NCBI GenBank assembly: GCA_964342465.1
Contig: CAYFFQ010000005.1
Coordinates: forward strand, 1-64,000
Length of the DNA: 64,000 nt
Direction of reading: 5' to 3'
From: MGIIb-Q1 sp964342465
GTDB lineage: Archaea; Thermoplasmatota; Poseidoniia; Poseidoniales; Thalassarchaeaceae
Shown: positions 9,611 to 18,235 of the stretch, piece after piece
Layout: the number at the start of each line of letters is the position of its first letter
Numbering within the stretch: the first letter of the stretch is position 1
Translations under genes and position numbers: made by a program
Notes under the pieces: model-generated
Told to the model about the DNA's origin: nothing
Seen by the model: the letters and a program-made list of their open reading frames with translations, nothing else
Databases searched by the model: none

Positions 9611-10654
9611 TCATGCCGGCAGGATGAGGTGCATCTTGGCCACATCGCCATCGATTTCGATGCTGTGGATGTAAGGAGGGTCGTCAGGTTGGTCGCCGCT
9701 GGAGGTTGGAACCTCACTCAGTTTGTCGACCAAGGTGATGCCATCTATCTGACTGCCGAGGTATGACGAATCGTCATTCACCTTGCCGAAAACGGTGTGC
9801 ACATTGTCGAGGTGAGAGGGAGTTGAGTCCTTGTCGACGATAAAGAATTGGCTGCCTCCGGTGTTGGCACCGGAATTCGCCATTGAGAGGATTCCGGGGC
9901 CATGAACATAGTTCGGGTGGAACTCGTCTGGCATGGTCCAAGTGGTCATGTCATCCTGATTCCCCTGTCCATACCATATTGCTGAGTAACCGCCCGTTCC
10001 GGCGGCAGAGTTCTCAGTGAGTGGATAAGCACCGTTCTCAATGTCGCCGCCCTGAACCATGAATCCATCGATAATCCGGTGGAAGGCGATTCCGTCAAAG
10101 CGTCCATTCTGAGCGTGATTCTTGAACGATTCGACGGTCTTCGGAGCAGCCTCGGGATAGAGGTCCAAAACCAATGTTGCATCCCAGTCATCTGAATCCT
10201 CGGCGGTCAGACCGAGCGCGGCCTTGATTTCCGGCATGTATTTGATGCTCGTCAGAAGCAACATTCCGACCACGACGATGGCCACCATACCGTATAGCGT
10301 CGGGGTGCCGTCATCAACGAGTTTGGGCAGGCCTGAAGTACGTATGCCCATTCCATCCATCTTTGCCTGAAGAGCATTGGATGCACGCCTCGCATCGCGG
10401 TGCTTCGCATCCTTCTTCAATGCCGACTGGTAGGCATTGAGTGCCTCACGCAGCATCTTCTTGTTGACCGGTTCGGATTGTTCGGCCAGTGCCTGCTTGG
10501 CATCACCGACCAAAGTCCAAGTGTTGGCGTGGTCGGCTTTATCTCCGTGTTCAGTCCATGCGGAGCGGAGTCTGACGAGCGATTCTTGGTAATCTCCTGA
10601 GTCTATTAGGCCGCCCGCTTCGCTCCACGCATCCTTCAACCCACTGGGAATCAT
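9611..10654 (-). CDS. Membrane-anchored TPR-cyclophilin peptidyl-prolyl isomerase
   Basis: Three parts are visible. A TPR-like helical region (~10-110) contains a regular helix pattern (ALNAYQSALKKDAKHRDARRA). One membrane helix lies at ~128-148 (YGMVAIVVVGMLLLTSI). A C-terminal cyclophilin domain (~175-345) carries the signature AFHRIIDGFMVQGGD with the catalytic Arg, plus GSQFFI. Cyclophilins catalyse proline cis-trans isomerisation during folding. With an N-terminal TPR and a single anchor, the catalytic domain would face outside if the N-terminus is cytosolic. That suggests folding of exported proteins, which this genome makes in bulk (inference). The architecture is less common than free cyclophilins. 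Confidence 0.88.
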   Translation of the reverse strand: MIPSGLKDAWSEAGGLIDSGDYQESLVRLRSAWTEHGDKADHANTWTLVGDAKQALAEQSEPVNKKMLREALNAYQSALKKDAKHRDARRASNALQAKMDGMGIRTSGLPKLVDDGTPTLYGMVAIVVVGMLLLTSIKYMPEIKAALGLTAEDSDDWDATLVLDLYPEAAPKTVESFKNHAQNGRFDGIAFHRIIDGFMVQGGDIENGAYPLTENSAAGTGGYSAIWYGQGNQDDMTTWTMPDEFHPNYVHGPGILSMANSGANTGGSQFFIVDKDSTPSHLDNVHTVFGKVNDDSSYLGSQIDGITLVDKLSEVPTSSGDQPDDPPYIHSIEIDGDVAKMHLILPA

Positions 10655-10765
10655 GAAACCGCGAGAAGCTCCTCATTCATCAATCAAACGGCTTGTAGAC
10701 GATGATGACAGAAATCAGTTTTCACCATGTTGAACTGTTTGAGCGTTGGCGCGCCGGGGCAGGCG

Positions 10766-11043
10766 GCGCGCCCCCGCAAGCGTGGTGGTGATGGCTACAA
10801 CGACTGGCCAACCGAGAGCGACGACGCGCCCCGCGAGCGTGGTGGTGATTCACTACCCATCCATCGATTCCGACAATTCGTGGCTTTGGCGCGCCCCCGC
10901 AAGCGTGGTGGTGATTCACTACCCATCCATCGATTCCGACAATTCGTGGCTGAGGTGCGCCCCTGGGAGTGTGGTGGTGATTCACAACCCATCGATTCCG
11001 ACAATTCGTGGCTTTGGCGCGCCCCCGCAAGCGTGGTGGTGGT
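10766..11043. repeat. Five 27-bp repeats at 57-66-bp pitch
   Basis: A core starting GCGCGCCCCCGCAAG and ending GTGGTGGTGAT occurs at 10766, ~10823, 10889, 10955 and 11017. Three spacers are near-identical (containing CATCGATTCCGACAATTCG); the first is unrelated. The array fills the 532-bp gap between the 3' end of etfB and the start of the cyclophilin gene. No gene in this gap is supported: reading frames across it are just the GC-rich repeat translated. Tandem duplication explains the identical spacers but not the unique one. Confidence 0.75.
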
Positions 11044-11186
11044 TGTGAGAATAGCGCCATGCAGAGCCAAATCAAGACCCACCGGCTGGTGGGTCGGTCA
11101 ATCAAAGCCGACCACAAAGCGACCTCAGAGATGGTTTGTGGTTCTATGGGATGCACGACACGGAGCAGAGAGCGGAAAGCGCAGAC

Positions 11187-11990
11187 TCATCTTAGCCGTT
11201 GATAGAGCGCTTCGACGGCACTCTCAAGGCTCGTCTCATCCTCGACGACCATCATCTCAGAATCGCGGTCGGTAGAGGTGAGTGATACCATCTTCTCCAC
11301 TTCGGTCCACGAGCCGGTCAGCCCTACCTGTTCGGCAGTTAGCGGCACATCCTCAATGGTAAGAATCTGTACTGGACTCTTTTCGTCAAATCTCGCTTTA
11401 CGGGTGAAATCCGGGAAGCGAGGCGGCGCGGCTCCGTTCTCAACCGAGATGACTGCGGGGAGCGGGATGGAGACGATTTCAGGGACCCCGTCGCCACCCC
11501 GCCAAGCATGAAGCGTGTGGTCATCTGCTAATTCGAGTCTCTCGACATAGGTCGCCTGTTCCCATCCAAGCCATTCGGCGATGCCGGGGGGAACCTGCCC
11601 AGTTGACGAGTCAGACGATTCGTCTCCGCAAATAACCATGTCAACATCGCCAAGGTGGTTCACACCGGCAGCGAGTGTTCGCGCTGTCGGATATGTGTCG
11701 GCTAGAGCGAAGGCGCGGTCTGATAACAGAATGCACCTATCCGCCCCCATCGCCATGGCGAGATGCAACTCGTTCTCTATGAACGGCGGCCCCATCGATA
11801 CGAGCGAAACCGCACCCCCATTTCGCTCCACGAACTGCAGCGCCATCTCTAGAGCGTGTTTGTCGGCGGGATTGATTTCACCACGTGCTTCGGCACGATT
11901 CAGCGCGCCATTCTCCTCATCAAAGGTCACCTCGTCCATCTTCGGAGTCACCTTCAGACAGACTGCAATGTGGAATCCTTCTCTGCTCAC
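11187..11990 (-). CDS. etfB: Electron transfer flavoprotein beta subunit
   Basis: Beta subunit (267 aa) of the ETF heterodimer, which carries electrons from acyl-CoA and other dehydrogenases. The fold is recognisable: FHIAVCLKVTPK at the N-terminus, NPADKHALEMALQF, VSLVSMGPP, the nucleotide-binding VICGDESSDSSTGQVPPGIAEWLGW, and the C-terminal PLPAVISVENG..PRFPDF. It is the last gene of the eight-gene kor-hdr-etf operon and its start overlaps the etfA stop by 4 bp (ATGA). Linkage to an Hdr-type complex rather than to an ETF:quinone oxidoreductase suggests that its redox partner is the iron-sulfur protein two genes upstream. Confidence 0.95.
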   Translation of the reverse strand: MSREGFHIAVCLKVTPKMDEVTFDEENGALNRAEARGEINPADKHALEMALQFVERNGGAVSLVSMGPPFIENELHLAMAMGADRCILLSDRAFALADTYPTARTLAAGVNHLGDVDMVICGDESSDSSTGQVPPGIAEWLGWEQATYVERLELADDHTLHAWRGGDGVPEIVSIPLPAVISVENGAAPPRFPDFTRKARFDEKSPVQILTIEDVPLTAEQVGLTGSWTEVEKMVSLTSTDRDSEMMVVEDETSLESAVEALYQRLR

Positions 11991-12973
11991 TGGACCACCT
12001 CCTCGGCGGCAAACCTCTCCAACAACCTCTCCATGACCTGTTCGAGGGGAGCTACGATTCCTAGGTCAACCGAATTGAAAATCGGTGCTTCGCCATCCGT
12101 GTTGATGGAGATGATGGTCTTCGCATCTCTAGTTCCTGTCACATAATGAGATGCACCAGAAATCCCGAGATTGAGCAGGATGTCGGGTCTGACCGACACT
12201 CCGGTCTGACCTATCTGTCGCACTCTCGGCAGCAAACCCTTGTCACAAATAGGGCGGGTCGCTCCGAGCACCCCGCCCAAAATCTCCGCCAATTCCTCGG
12301 CGGAGCCGAGGTCACCACCACTCCCCAATCCCACCGCGATGACAACATCGGCATCAGGAAGTGGGTCTTTGTCGAGTGTCACCTGTTCAAGCACCTTGGC
12401 CGCCAACAGGTTCTCGCCGATTTCAGTTTCAAATCTGATTACTTCTCCCCCATCCTCGCCACCTGAACTAGGTAGTGGGAAGATACCGGGCCTGACCGTT
12501 GACATCTGAGGAAATGAATTGGGGCAGGTGATGACTGCCGCCATAGAACCACCGAAACCGGGCACCCACGCCTCGAGTTTACCCTTCTCACTCAAGGCCA
12601 ACTCCACCGCATCAGCGGTCAATCCGGTGTTCAGTCTGACAGCCAGCCGACCGGCGAGGTCGCGGCCATCACGAGTCGCCCCACAGAGCATGATGGAGGG
12701 GTTGTGTCGTTTGACAAGTTCCTCTACAACATGAGAGAAGGGCAGGGTTCTGTAGGTAGTCAATTCGGGGTGTTCGCAAACGATGACCCTGTCCGCACCC
12801 CAAGCGAAAAGTTGCGGTATGGAGCCTTCCACCCCTTCCCCAATGAGCACCGCCACGAGTTTCTCATCCAACTGGTCTGCCAACCCTCGCCCTTTGCCGA
12901 GAAGTTCCCCGCTAACCTGATGAACCTCGCCATGGCGCACCTCGGCAATGACCCACACATCCTTGGCGCTCAT
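11987..12973 (-). CDS. etfA: Electron transfer flavoprotein alpha subunit
   Basis: The 328-residue alpha subunit binds FAD through its C-terminal domain: VAVGLGSGGDLGSAEELAEIL, IGQTGVSVRPDILLNLGISGASHYVTGTRDAKTI and AINTDxxAPIF-like SINTDGEAPIFNSVDLGIV (~200-315). These are the classical ETF-alpha motifs, including the conserved serine/threonine and arginine around the isoalloxazine. It lies between the Fe-S protein gene and etfB with 4-bp overlaps on both sides, so all three are probably translationally coupled. Whether it is bifurcating cannot be decided from the motifs seen by eye. Confidence 0.95.
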   Translation of the reverse strand: MSAKDVWVIAEVRHGEVHQVSGELLGKGRGLADQLDEKLVAVLIGEGVEGSIPQLFAWGADRVIVCEHPELTTYRTLPFSHVVEELVKRHNPSIMLCGATRDGRDLAGRLAVRLNTGLTADAVELALSEKGKLEAWVPGFGGSMAAVITCPNSFPQMSTVRPGIFPLPSSGGEDGGEVIRFETEIGENLLAAKVLEQVTLDKDPLPDADVVIAVGLGSGGDLGSAEELAEILGGVLGATRPICDKGLLPRVRQIGQTGVSVRPDILLNLGISGASHYVTGTRDAKTIISINTDGEAPIFNSVDLGIVAPLEQVMERLLERFAAEEVVQ

Positions 12974-14187
12974 CCCTTCACCCCCATGATTTGTGAGATG
13001 TCGGTCTCTTCTGCTGCTTCTCCGCTCTTTAGATATGGAAGCATCTCTGTAACCAGTTCTGTGACCGAGACCTTGTTGGCTCCCTCGACGGAGCGGGTGG
13101 AATCCTGAAGCATCTGTACGCAGAATGGACAGGTGGTGACAACGGTGTGGATGTCTTCGGTGACTGCTTCTTGCAGGCGGATGTCACTGAATCGCTCTCC
13201 AACTTCGGTTTCAAGCCACATCCTTCCGTTGCCTCCTCCACAGCAGAGAGCGGATTGCGAGTTCTCAGTGAACTCGACCCTGTTAGGTGAGAAGGCATCA
13301 AGGAGTCTTCGTGGTTCCTCGTACAAGCCGCTGCCTCGGCCGACGAGACAGGGGTCATGGTAGGCGATGGTGGCGGCCGCTGATTCTCCTGAGAATGAGA
13401 GGCGGCCGCTGTCAATCAATTTCGGTAGCACATCGAGATAGTGCCAGGCGTTGAACTTGACGCCGTTGTCTGGGTGACCGCGGAAGGCGGCGACCGCGTG
13501 TGGTGACAGACAGATGATGTCTGTCAGTGAATGGGTTGAAAGCAATTCTGTCGTCTCACTCTGCTTCTCTCGCAACCACGCCTCTTCACCTACGCTCTGC
13601 AGCAGTTCGCCGGCGAAGGGTTCATCGCTGCCGAGCGTCGTATGAGGAATTCCAGCCATCGTCAGAATCTGTGACATACCTCTTCCTATCGGCCACATCG
13701 AACGGTCGGTGGCAACGGCGCTACCGACATGGAGAAGAGTGTTCACACCCTCTGTTTCAGGGGGAGGGAGGTCCAAACCTGAAGCCCACTTGGAGAGGCG
13801 AGCCTTTGGCTCACCCAGTGGATTGTTCTCCTCATAACAATTCCATACAGTGGCCACAAGAGCCTCGGGAGCCTCCCGTCTCTGCCATAGTACCGCCCGC
13901 ATGGCGCGGATGGAATCGACGATGCCGACCTGCCGCGGGCAGGCGCTCTCACACGCTCCACACGCGGTGCACAGCCACAGTTGGTCGGCTGCTCCAGGTA
14001 CTCCGAGTTGGGCGCTGCGCATCAGTTGTCGCACACCGAGATGTTCCTCTCTGACTAGACCCCAAGGGCAGGTTGCAGTACAGGTTCCACACTGGAAACA
14101 GGCACTCATGGCGCCACCGGTGGCGGCGATGAGACGGTCATGCATCTCATCGTCTATCTCACAGACCGTCGGGAGAGTCAAAGTCAC
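12970..14187 (-). CDS. HdrD/GlpC-like iron-sulfur oxidoreductase
   Basis: A 405-residue soluble protein with two N-terminal [4Fe-4S] ferredoxin motifs (Cys 30/33/36/40 and 73/76/79/83) and a C-terminal cysteine-rich CCG domain (DPCLVGRGSG, then ALCCGGGNGRMW and CPFCVQML). The family (HdrD, HdrC-HdrB fusions, GlpC, LutA) moves electrons between flavoproteins and disulfide or quinone partners. The first CCG-like half (~150-250) has the fold outline but lacks its cysteine pair: the expected CCG position reads DEPFAGE and the later one SPHAV. Only one non-cubane cluster is therefore likely. Position between hdrA and etfA suggests it bridges ETF and the HdrA flavin. No membrane helix is seen. Confidence 0.88.
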   Translation of the reverse strand: MTLTLPTVCEIDDEMHDRLIAATGGAMSACFQCGTCTATCPWGLVREEHLGVRQLMRSAQLGVPGAADQLWLCTACGACESACPRQVGIVDSIRAMRAVLWQRREAPEALVATVWNCYEENNPLGEPKARLSKWASGLDLPPPETEGVNTLLHVGSAVATDRSMWPIGRGMSQILTMAGIPHTTLGSDEPFAGELLQSVGEEAWLREKQSETTELLSTHSLTDIICLSPHAVAAFRGHPDNGVKFNAWHYLDVLPKLIDSGRLSFSGESAAATIAYHDPCLVGRGSGLYEEPRRLLDAFSPNRVEFTENSQSALCCGGGNGRMWLETEVGERFSDIRLQEAVTEDIHTVVTTCPFCVQMLQDSTRSVEGANKVSVTELVTEMLPYLKSGEAAEETDISQIMGVKG

Positions 14188-17100
14188 AATTTCACCCCCT
14201 TGGCAGTGCGAATCGCTTCAGCGGAGGCGGCGACTTCGTCGGCATCCAAGTCGGAGATGTATTCCGAAATCTCCTTCATCTTGGTCGCATAATGGATTCC
14301 TTCGCTGGCGGATATCCATTTCAACTGAAGTCTATCGGGGTCGATACCGACACGCCCGAGTTTCCTCTGCCAGCGAGCAAAACGCTTCTCAGTATGATGG
14401 TTGGCAGTCAGATAGTGGCAGTCGCCGATGTGACAACCGGTCACAAGCACTGCTCCTGCACCCTTGGCGAAGGCATTCATCACGAATCTCTCATCGATTC
14501 TGCCAGAGCACATCACCCTGATGACGCGGGCGGTCGGCGGATACTGCAATTTGGCGATTCCTGCAGTATCAGCGCCGGCGTATGAACACCAGTTGCAGGC
14601 GAAGGCGAGAACCTTCTCATGCGCATCCTCGGCTAGTGCGGCGTCAATCTGTGCGAGAACTTGGTCGTCGGTGAACCCAGGCATGGTGATGGCGTCGGTG
14701 GGACACTCAGGAGAGCAACCCCCACACCCCTGACAGGCGGCTGAGATGACCTCTGCGAACTTCTCCTCCTTGTGGATGATTATGGCGTCGTAGGGGCATA
14801 CCTTGGCACACTTCCCACAGGCGATGCATGGGTCTGGGTCTATGATACAGGTGATGGGTTCCTTCTCTATTCGGTCTCTTGAGAGCAGCATTCCCGCCTT
14901 GGTGGCTGCTCCGAGTCCCTGCGCGATGGAGTCGCGTATATCCTTGGGCGATTGTACGCTTCCAGCGAGATAGACACCCTGAACTGCAGCCTCAACCGGC
15001 CCGAGTTTGGGGTGCATCTCGAGGAGGAATCCCTCGGGGTCACGGGAGAGTTTGAGTTGGTCGGCGACAGCCATCTCTCCCGGCTTGAGTGCTAGACTGA
15101 GTACCAATGCGTCGGTTGGAACTGATATTTCAGCAGCGATGGTCTGTTCTTGGAAATGCAGACGCCCGTCCGCATAGGTGATGGCTTCCTGCGGTGACTC
15201 ATCCTCTGAATACCTGAGGAATTGCACACCACGCCGGCAGGCAACTTCGTAAGCCTCTTCCGCATGTCTTCCGAAGGTGCGGATGTCCTTGGCTACGACT
15301 CGCACTCGCTTGCCCTCATCGGTCATCCGAATCGCCTGGTCAATCATGACCTGACAGCAGTATCTAGAACAGCCCCTGCCATCCTGACGCGCTCCGACAC
15401 AACTGATGATGGAGACATTCTCAGCATCATCCGGTAGCACCGTCGAACCATGTTTATGCCAATCTAGATTGGTCACGACCTCAGGTTTTTCACCGTAGCC
15501 GAACTCTGTCGCCTCGTAGACCTCCGCTCCGGTGGCCACGACCACACCACCTACTTCGACGGTCTCTCCGTTGGAAAGGGATGCTTGGAACTGCCCGATA
15601 TGACCCCCGATGTTCTCCACCACCGTCCCGAGATGGACTTTGGCTCCACTCTCCACCAGTTCATGCGCCAGTTTGGCGACTATCATCGCACCAGTTTTTC
15701 CCGACGGGGCGACCTTGTTGAAATGGCGAACCCGCCCACCAAGGTCGCTTGATTTTTCGACGAGATGGGTTTCGATACCCCAACCGGCCAGCCGCGTAGC
15801 GGCGGCCATTCCGGCTACGCCGCCACCGATGACCAGAGCCGCCTGCGTCACAGGCTGCTCGTCGGGAGTGAGTGGTTTGGCCCGTAGGACCGTCTCAAGA
15901 CCCATCGAGACCATGTCACGCGCTTTGGAATTGGCACCCTCCTTGTCCTTCTTGTGAACCCAAGAGTTGTGATTTCTGAGGTTTGTGAGTTCCATCAAAT
16001 AGGGATTGAGACCGCCGTTGGCGGCACAGTTCATGAAAGTCTGATTGTGTGTCTTCGGAGAACACGCCCCGACGAGAACACGGGTCAGATTCTTCTCTTT
16101 GATGGTCTCGGAAATCGCATCCTGAGTATTTCCAGCGCAAGCGAACATGACCTCCTCGGCGTGGACTATCTTCTCCTTGTTTTCAACGAAACTGACTAGG
16201 TCAGGGATGTCTATCGTGCCGGCGATGTTAGACCCGCAGTCGCAGAGAAAGACACCCACCCTCTCTCCCTGTTCCATGTCGACGGATTCAACCTCCGCGG
16301 CCTCGGGGAAGGTTCTGACTGTTATATGGTCAAGAGCGCGGGCGGCGGCGGCAGAGCCTTCCGCCACAGAATCGGGTATGTCTTTCGGTCCAGTAGCGCA
16401 TCCAGCGGAATAGATGCCTCGGATTGCAGTTTCAATCGTATCTCCACCGGTTTCGGGAGTGGCGACAAAGCCATCTTCGTCCACTCCGACCCCGAGTGTT
16501 TCACAGAGTTTGTCTGCCCCATTCGAAGGAATGGATGCCTGAGCGAGGACTATCATGTCATAGGGGCGTGAGACGAGACTTCCACTCTCCACCTCCTCGT
16601 ATTGAAGTTCAAGCGAACCTGGGCCGCCGCCGTTGGGTAGGATTCGCACAGCCGATGGGCGGCCGCGGATGAAGGAAGCGCCGGCTTCCTCGGTTCGTCG
16701 ATAGAAATCGTCGAAGCCTTTGCCGTAGGCGCGGATGTCCATGTAATGCAGAGAGACTTCTCGGACCCCATGGTCGAGCGCCTGATACGCCTCTTTGATG
16801 CTGAACATGCAACAGGTTCTGCTACAATATGGTACGTGGCGCTGGTCGCGTGAACCAGCGCAGAGAACGAAGCCTATCGATTGGGGATGACGTCCGTCTG
16901 AAGGGCAGATTATTTCTCCCTGAGTTGGCCCTGCCGCATCAACGAGCCGCTCGAATTCAAGAGCCGATAGAATGTCAGGATGATTTCCGTAGTTGTACTC
17001 ACTCACCGCAGTCTCGTCGTAAACATCGAATCCGGTGGCTACTATCACGCTGCCAACTCGGCGGACATGGTGGGTCTTGTGTGGAAGTGAAAAATCGATG

Positions 17101-17615
17101 CAGTCAGGTCCGCATACATCGACACAGCGCGAACACGGGAGGTAGTTTGGAGGGTCATTCAAACATACACTGAGGTCGATGGCGTAGGGTGAGGGAATAG
17201 CCTGCGGGAAGGGTGTGTAAATCGCCTTGCGGGTCATCAATCCCTCGTCAAACTCATTCGGATTAGTCTGAGGACACGCCTCACTACAGAGGTCACAGCG
17301 GGTACAGGCGTCGGTGACAAATCCCTGTTTTTGTTCAATCCCAACAGTAAAGTCTCCCGCTTCACCCTCAATAGAGGTGACCTCGGCCTGTTGGAGAATC
17401 TCAATGTTCGGATGAGCGGAAACATCGCTCATCTTGGGGGCTTCGATACATAGTGAGCAGTCGAGGGTCGGGAAATTCTTGTCCAATGCAGCCATCTTGC
17501 CACCGATGGAGACCTGACGCTCAACCAGCACAACCTTGGAACCGGCTTCAGCCGAGTCCAACGCCGCCTGAATGCCGGTGATGCCACCGCCGATGACGAG
17601 GATGGTGTCGCTCAA
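14184..17615 (-). CDS. hdrA: HdrA-HdrA-ferredoxin-MvhD fusion protein, 1143 aa
   Basis: Two HdrA-type flavin modules are fused in tandem. Module 1 has a Rossmann GGGITG at 9-14, DCSLCIEAPKM and Fe-S motif CTRCDLCSEACP. Module 2 begins with an Fe-S segment (FLCDCGSNI, ~455) and a second Rossmann motif (VIGGGVAGMAAA, ~600), with GCSRYCC later. Two [4Fe-4S] motifs follow (CIACGKCAKVCP ~930, CQGCGGCSPECP ~963), then an MvhD/FlpD-like domain (FACNWCSYAG ~1006, VMCSGRID, GCHIGDCHY). In methanogens HdrA hosts the bifurcating flavin and MvhD passes electrons in. Here no hydrogenase or HdrB/C genes follow; partners are kor, an HdrD-like protein and ETF. It overlaps korC and the next gene by 4 bp each. 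Confidence 0.93.
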   Translation of the reverse strand: MSDTILVIGGGITGIQAALDSAEAGSKVVLVERQVSIGGKMAALDKNFPTLDCSLCIEAPKMSDVSAHPNIEILQQAEVTSIEGEAGDFTVGIEQKQGFVTDACTRCDLCSEACPQTNPNEFDEGLMTRKAIYTPFPQAIPSPYAIDLSVCLNDPPNYLPCSRCVDVCGPDCIDFSLPHKTHHVRRVGSVIVATGFDVYDETAVSEYNYGNHPDILSALEFERLVDAAGPTQGEIICPSDGRHPQSIGFVLCAGSRDQRHVPYCSRTCCMFSIKEAYQALDHGVREVSLHYMDIRAYGKGFDDFYRRTEEAGASFIRGRPSAVRILPNGGGPGSLELQYEEVESGSLVSRPYDMIVLAQASIPSNGADKLCETLGVGVDEDGFVATPETGGDTIETAIRGIYSAGCATGPKDIPDSVAEGSAAAARALDHITVRTFPEAAEVESVDMEQGERVGVFLCDCGSNIAGTIDIPDLVSFVENKEKIVHAEEVMFACAGNTQDAISETIKEKNLTRVLVGACSPKTHNQTFMNCAANGGLNPYLMELTNLRNHNSWVHKKDKEGANSKARDMVSMGLETVLRAKPLTPDEQPVTQAALVIGGGVAGMAAATRLAGWGIETHLVEKSSDLGGRVRHFNKVAPSGKTGAMIVAKLAHELVESGAKVHLGTVVENIGGHIGQFQASLSNGETVEVGGVVVATGAEVYEATEFGYGEKPEVVTNLDWHKHGSTVLPDDAENVSIISCVGARQDGRGCSRYCCQVMIDQAIRMTDEGKRVRVVAKDIRTFGRHAEEAYEVACRRGVQFLRYSEDESPQEAITYADGRLHFQEQTIAAEISVPTDALVLSLALKPGEMAVADQLKLSRDPEGFLLEMHPKLGPVEAAVQGVYLAGSVQSPKDIRDSIAQGLGAATKAGMLLSRDRIEKEPITCIIDPDPCIACGKCAKVCPYDAIIIHKEEKFAEVISAACQGCGGCSPECPTDAITMPGFTDDQVLAQIDAALAEDAHEKVLAFACNWCSYAGADTAGIAKLQYPPTARVIRVMCSGRIDERFVMNAFAKGAGAVLVTGCHIGDCHYLTANHHTEKRFARWQRKLGRVGIDPDRLQLKWISASEGIHYATKMKEISEYISDLDADEVAASAEAIRTAKGVKL

Positions 17616-18235
17616 ACGACCCCCTCCATGGGAGAGATTGCAGCCATCCTCTCGGCGAGCCGGCCAGGGTTGCCATCATTCCCGTTGGCCGCCAGCCATT
17701 CCTTGCCGCAATTCTCACCGGCGATGAAGCACGCCTCGTTCTCTGCTCGTTTGCTGGCTGGGACTGCGGCGAGAATCGTTTGCAGCAGTATTTCCCTCGG
17801 CAGTAGCGGTAGAAGTGCGTATGAGGCACCGAGAAGCACGACATTGGCAGCCCGTTTGACTCCATGTTCCTCAGCCATCGAAATGGCCGGCACCGGAACT
17901 TTCACAACATCATCGGCTGCACTGACTGGCGATACCAGTTCAGCCTCATGGATGACGACGGAACCGGATGTCATGAACTCCTCATTGCGGTTCCAGCCGT
18001 CTTGAGAAAAACAGACCAACAGGTCGGGCTCAGTGACCACGGGAAAACCGACACAAGAGGGGTGAAGGGCTAGGTCTGCACGGCTCCACCCACCCTGAAT
18101 CTCAGGTCCGTAGTACTCGGTCATCGCCCCGTCCCAACCGGACTTTTCTACTGCGGCTTTTCCAAACACCTTGGCGAGAGTGATGACACCTTGACCACCG
18201 AAACCTGCGAAACGCATGTCTACTCTTCCTGTCAA
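17612..18235 (-). CDS. korC: 2-oxoacid:ferredoxin oxidoreductase gamma subunit
   Basis: A 207-residue subunit with the family start RFAGFGGQGVITLAKVFGKAA, followed by YGPEIQGGWSRADLALHPS and a C-terminal NVVLLGASYAL. In OFOR enzymes the gamma subunit contacts CoA and completes the catalytic core. It is the fourth gene of the korDABC cluster, with 4-bp overlaps to korB and hdrA. The stand-alone gamma and separate delta ferredoxin match the four-subunit 2-oxoglutarate (KGOR) layout. Substrate choice between 2-oxoglutarate and other 2-oxoacids is inferred from similarity and order only. Confidence 0.92.
   Translation of the reverse strand: MTGRVDMRFAGFGGQGVITLAKVFGKAAVEKSGWDGAMTEYYGPEIQGGWSRADLALHPSCVGFPVVTEPDLLVCFSQDGWNRNEEFMTSGSVVIHEAELVSPVSAADDVVKVPVPAISMAEEHGVKRAANVVLLGASYALLPLLPREILLQTILAAVPASKRAENEACFIAGENCGKEWLAANGNDGNPGRLAERMAAISPMEGVV

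Noticed and set aside
10727..11275. Long frames on both strands across the five-core array
   Set aside because: Repeat translations (NHHHARG, RKRGGDS type) that run into etfB; no independent support.
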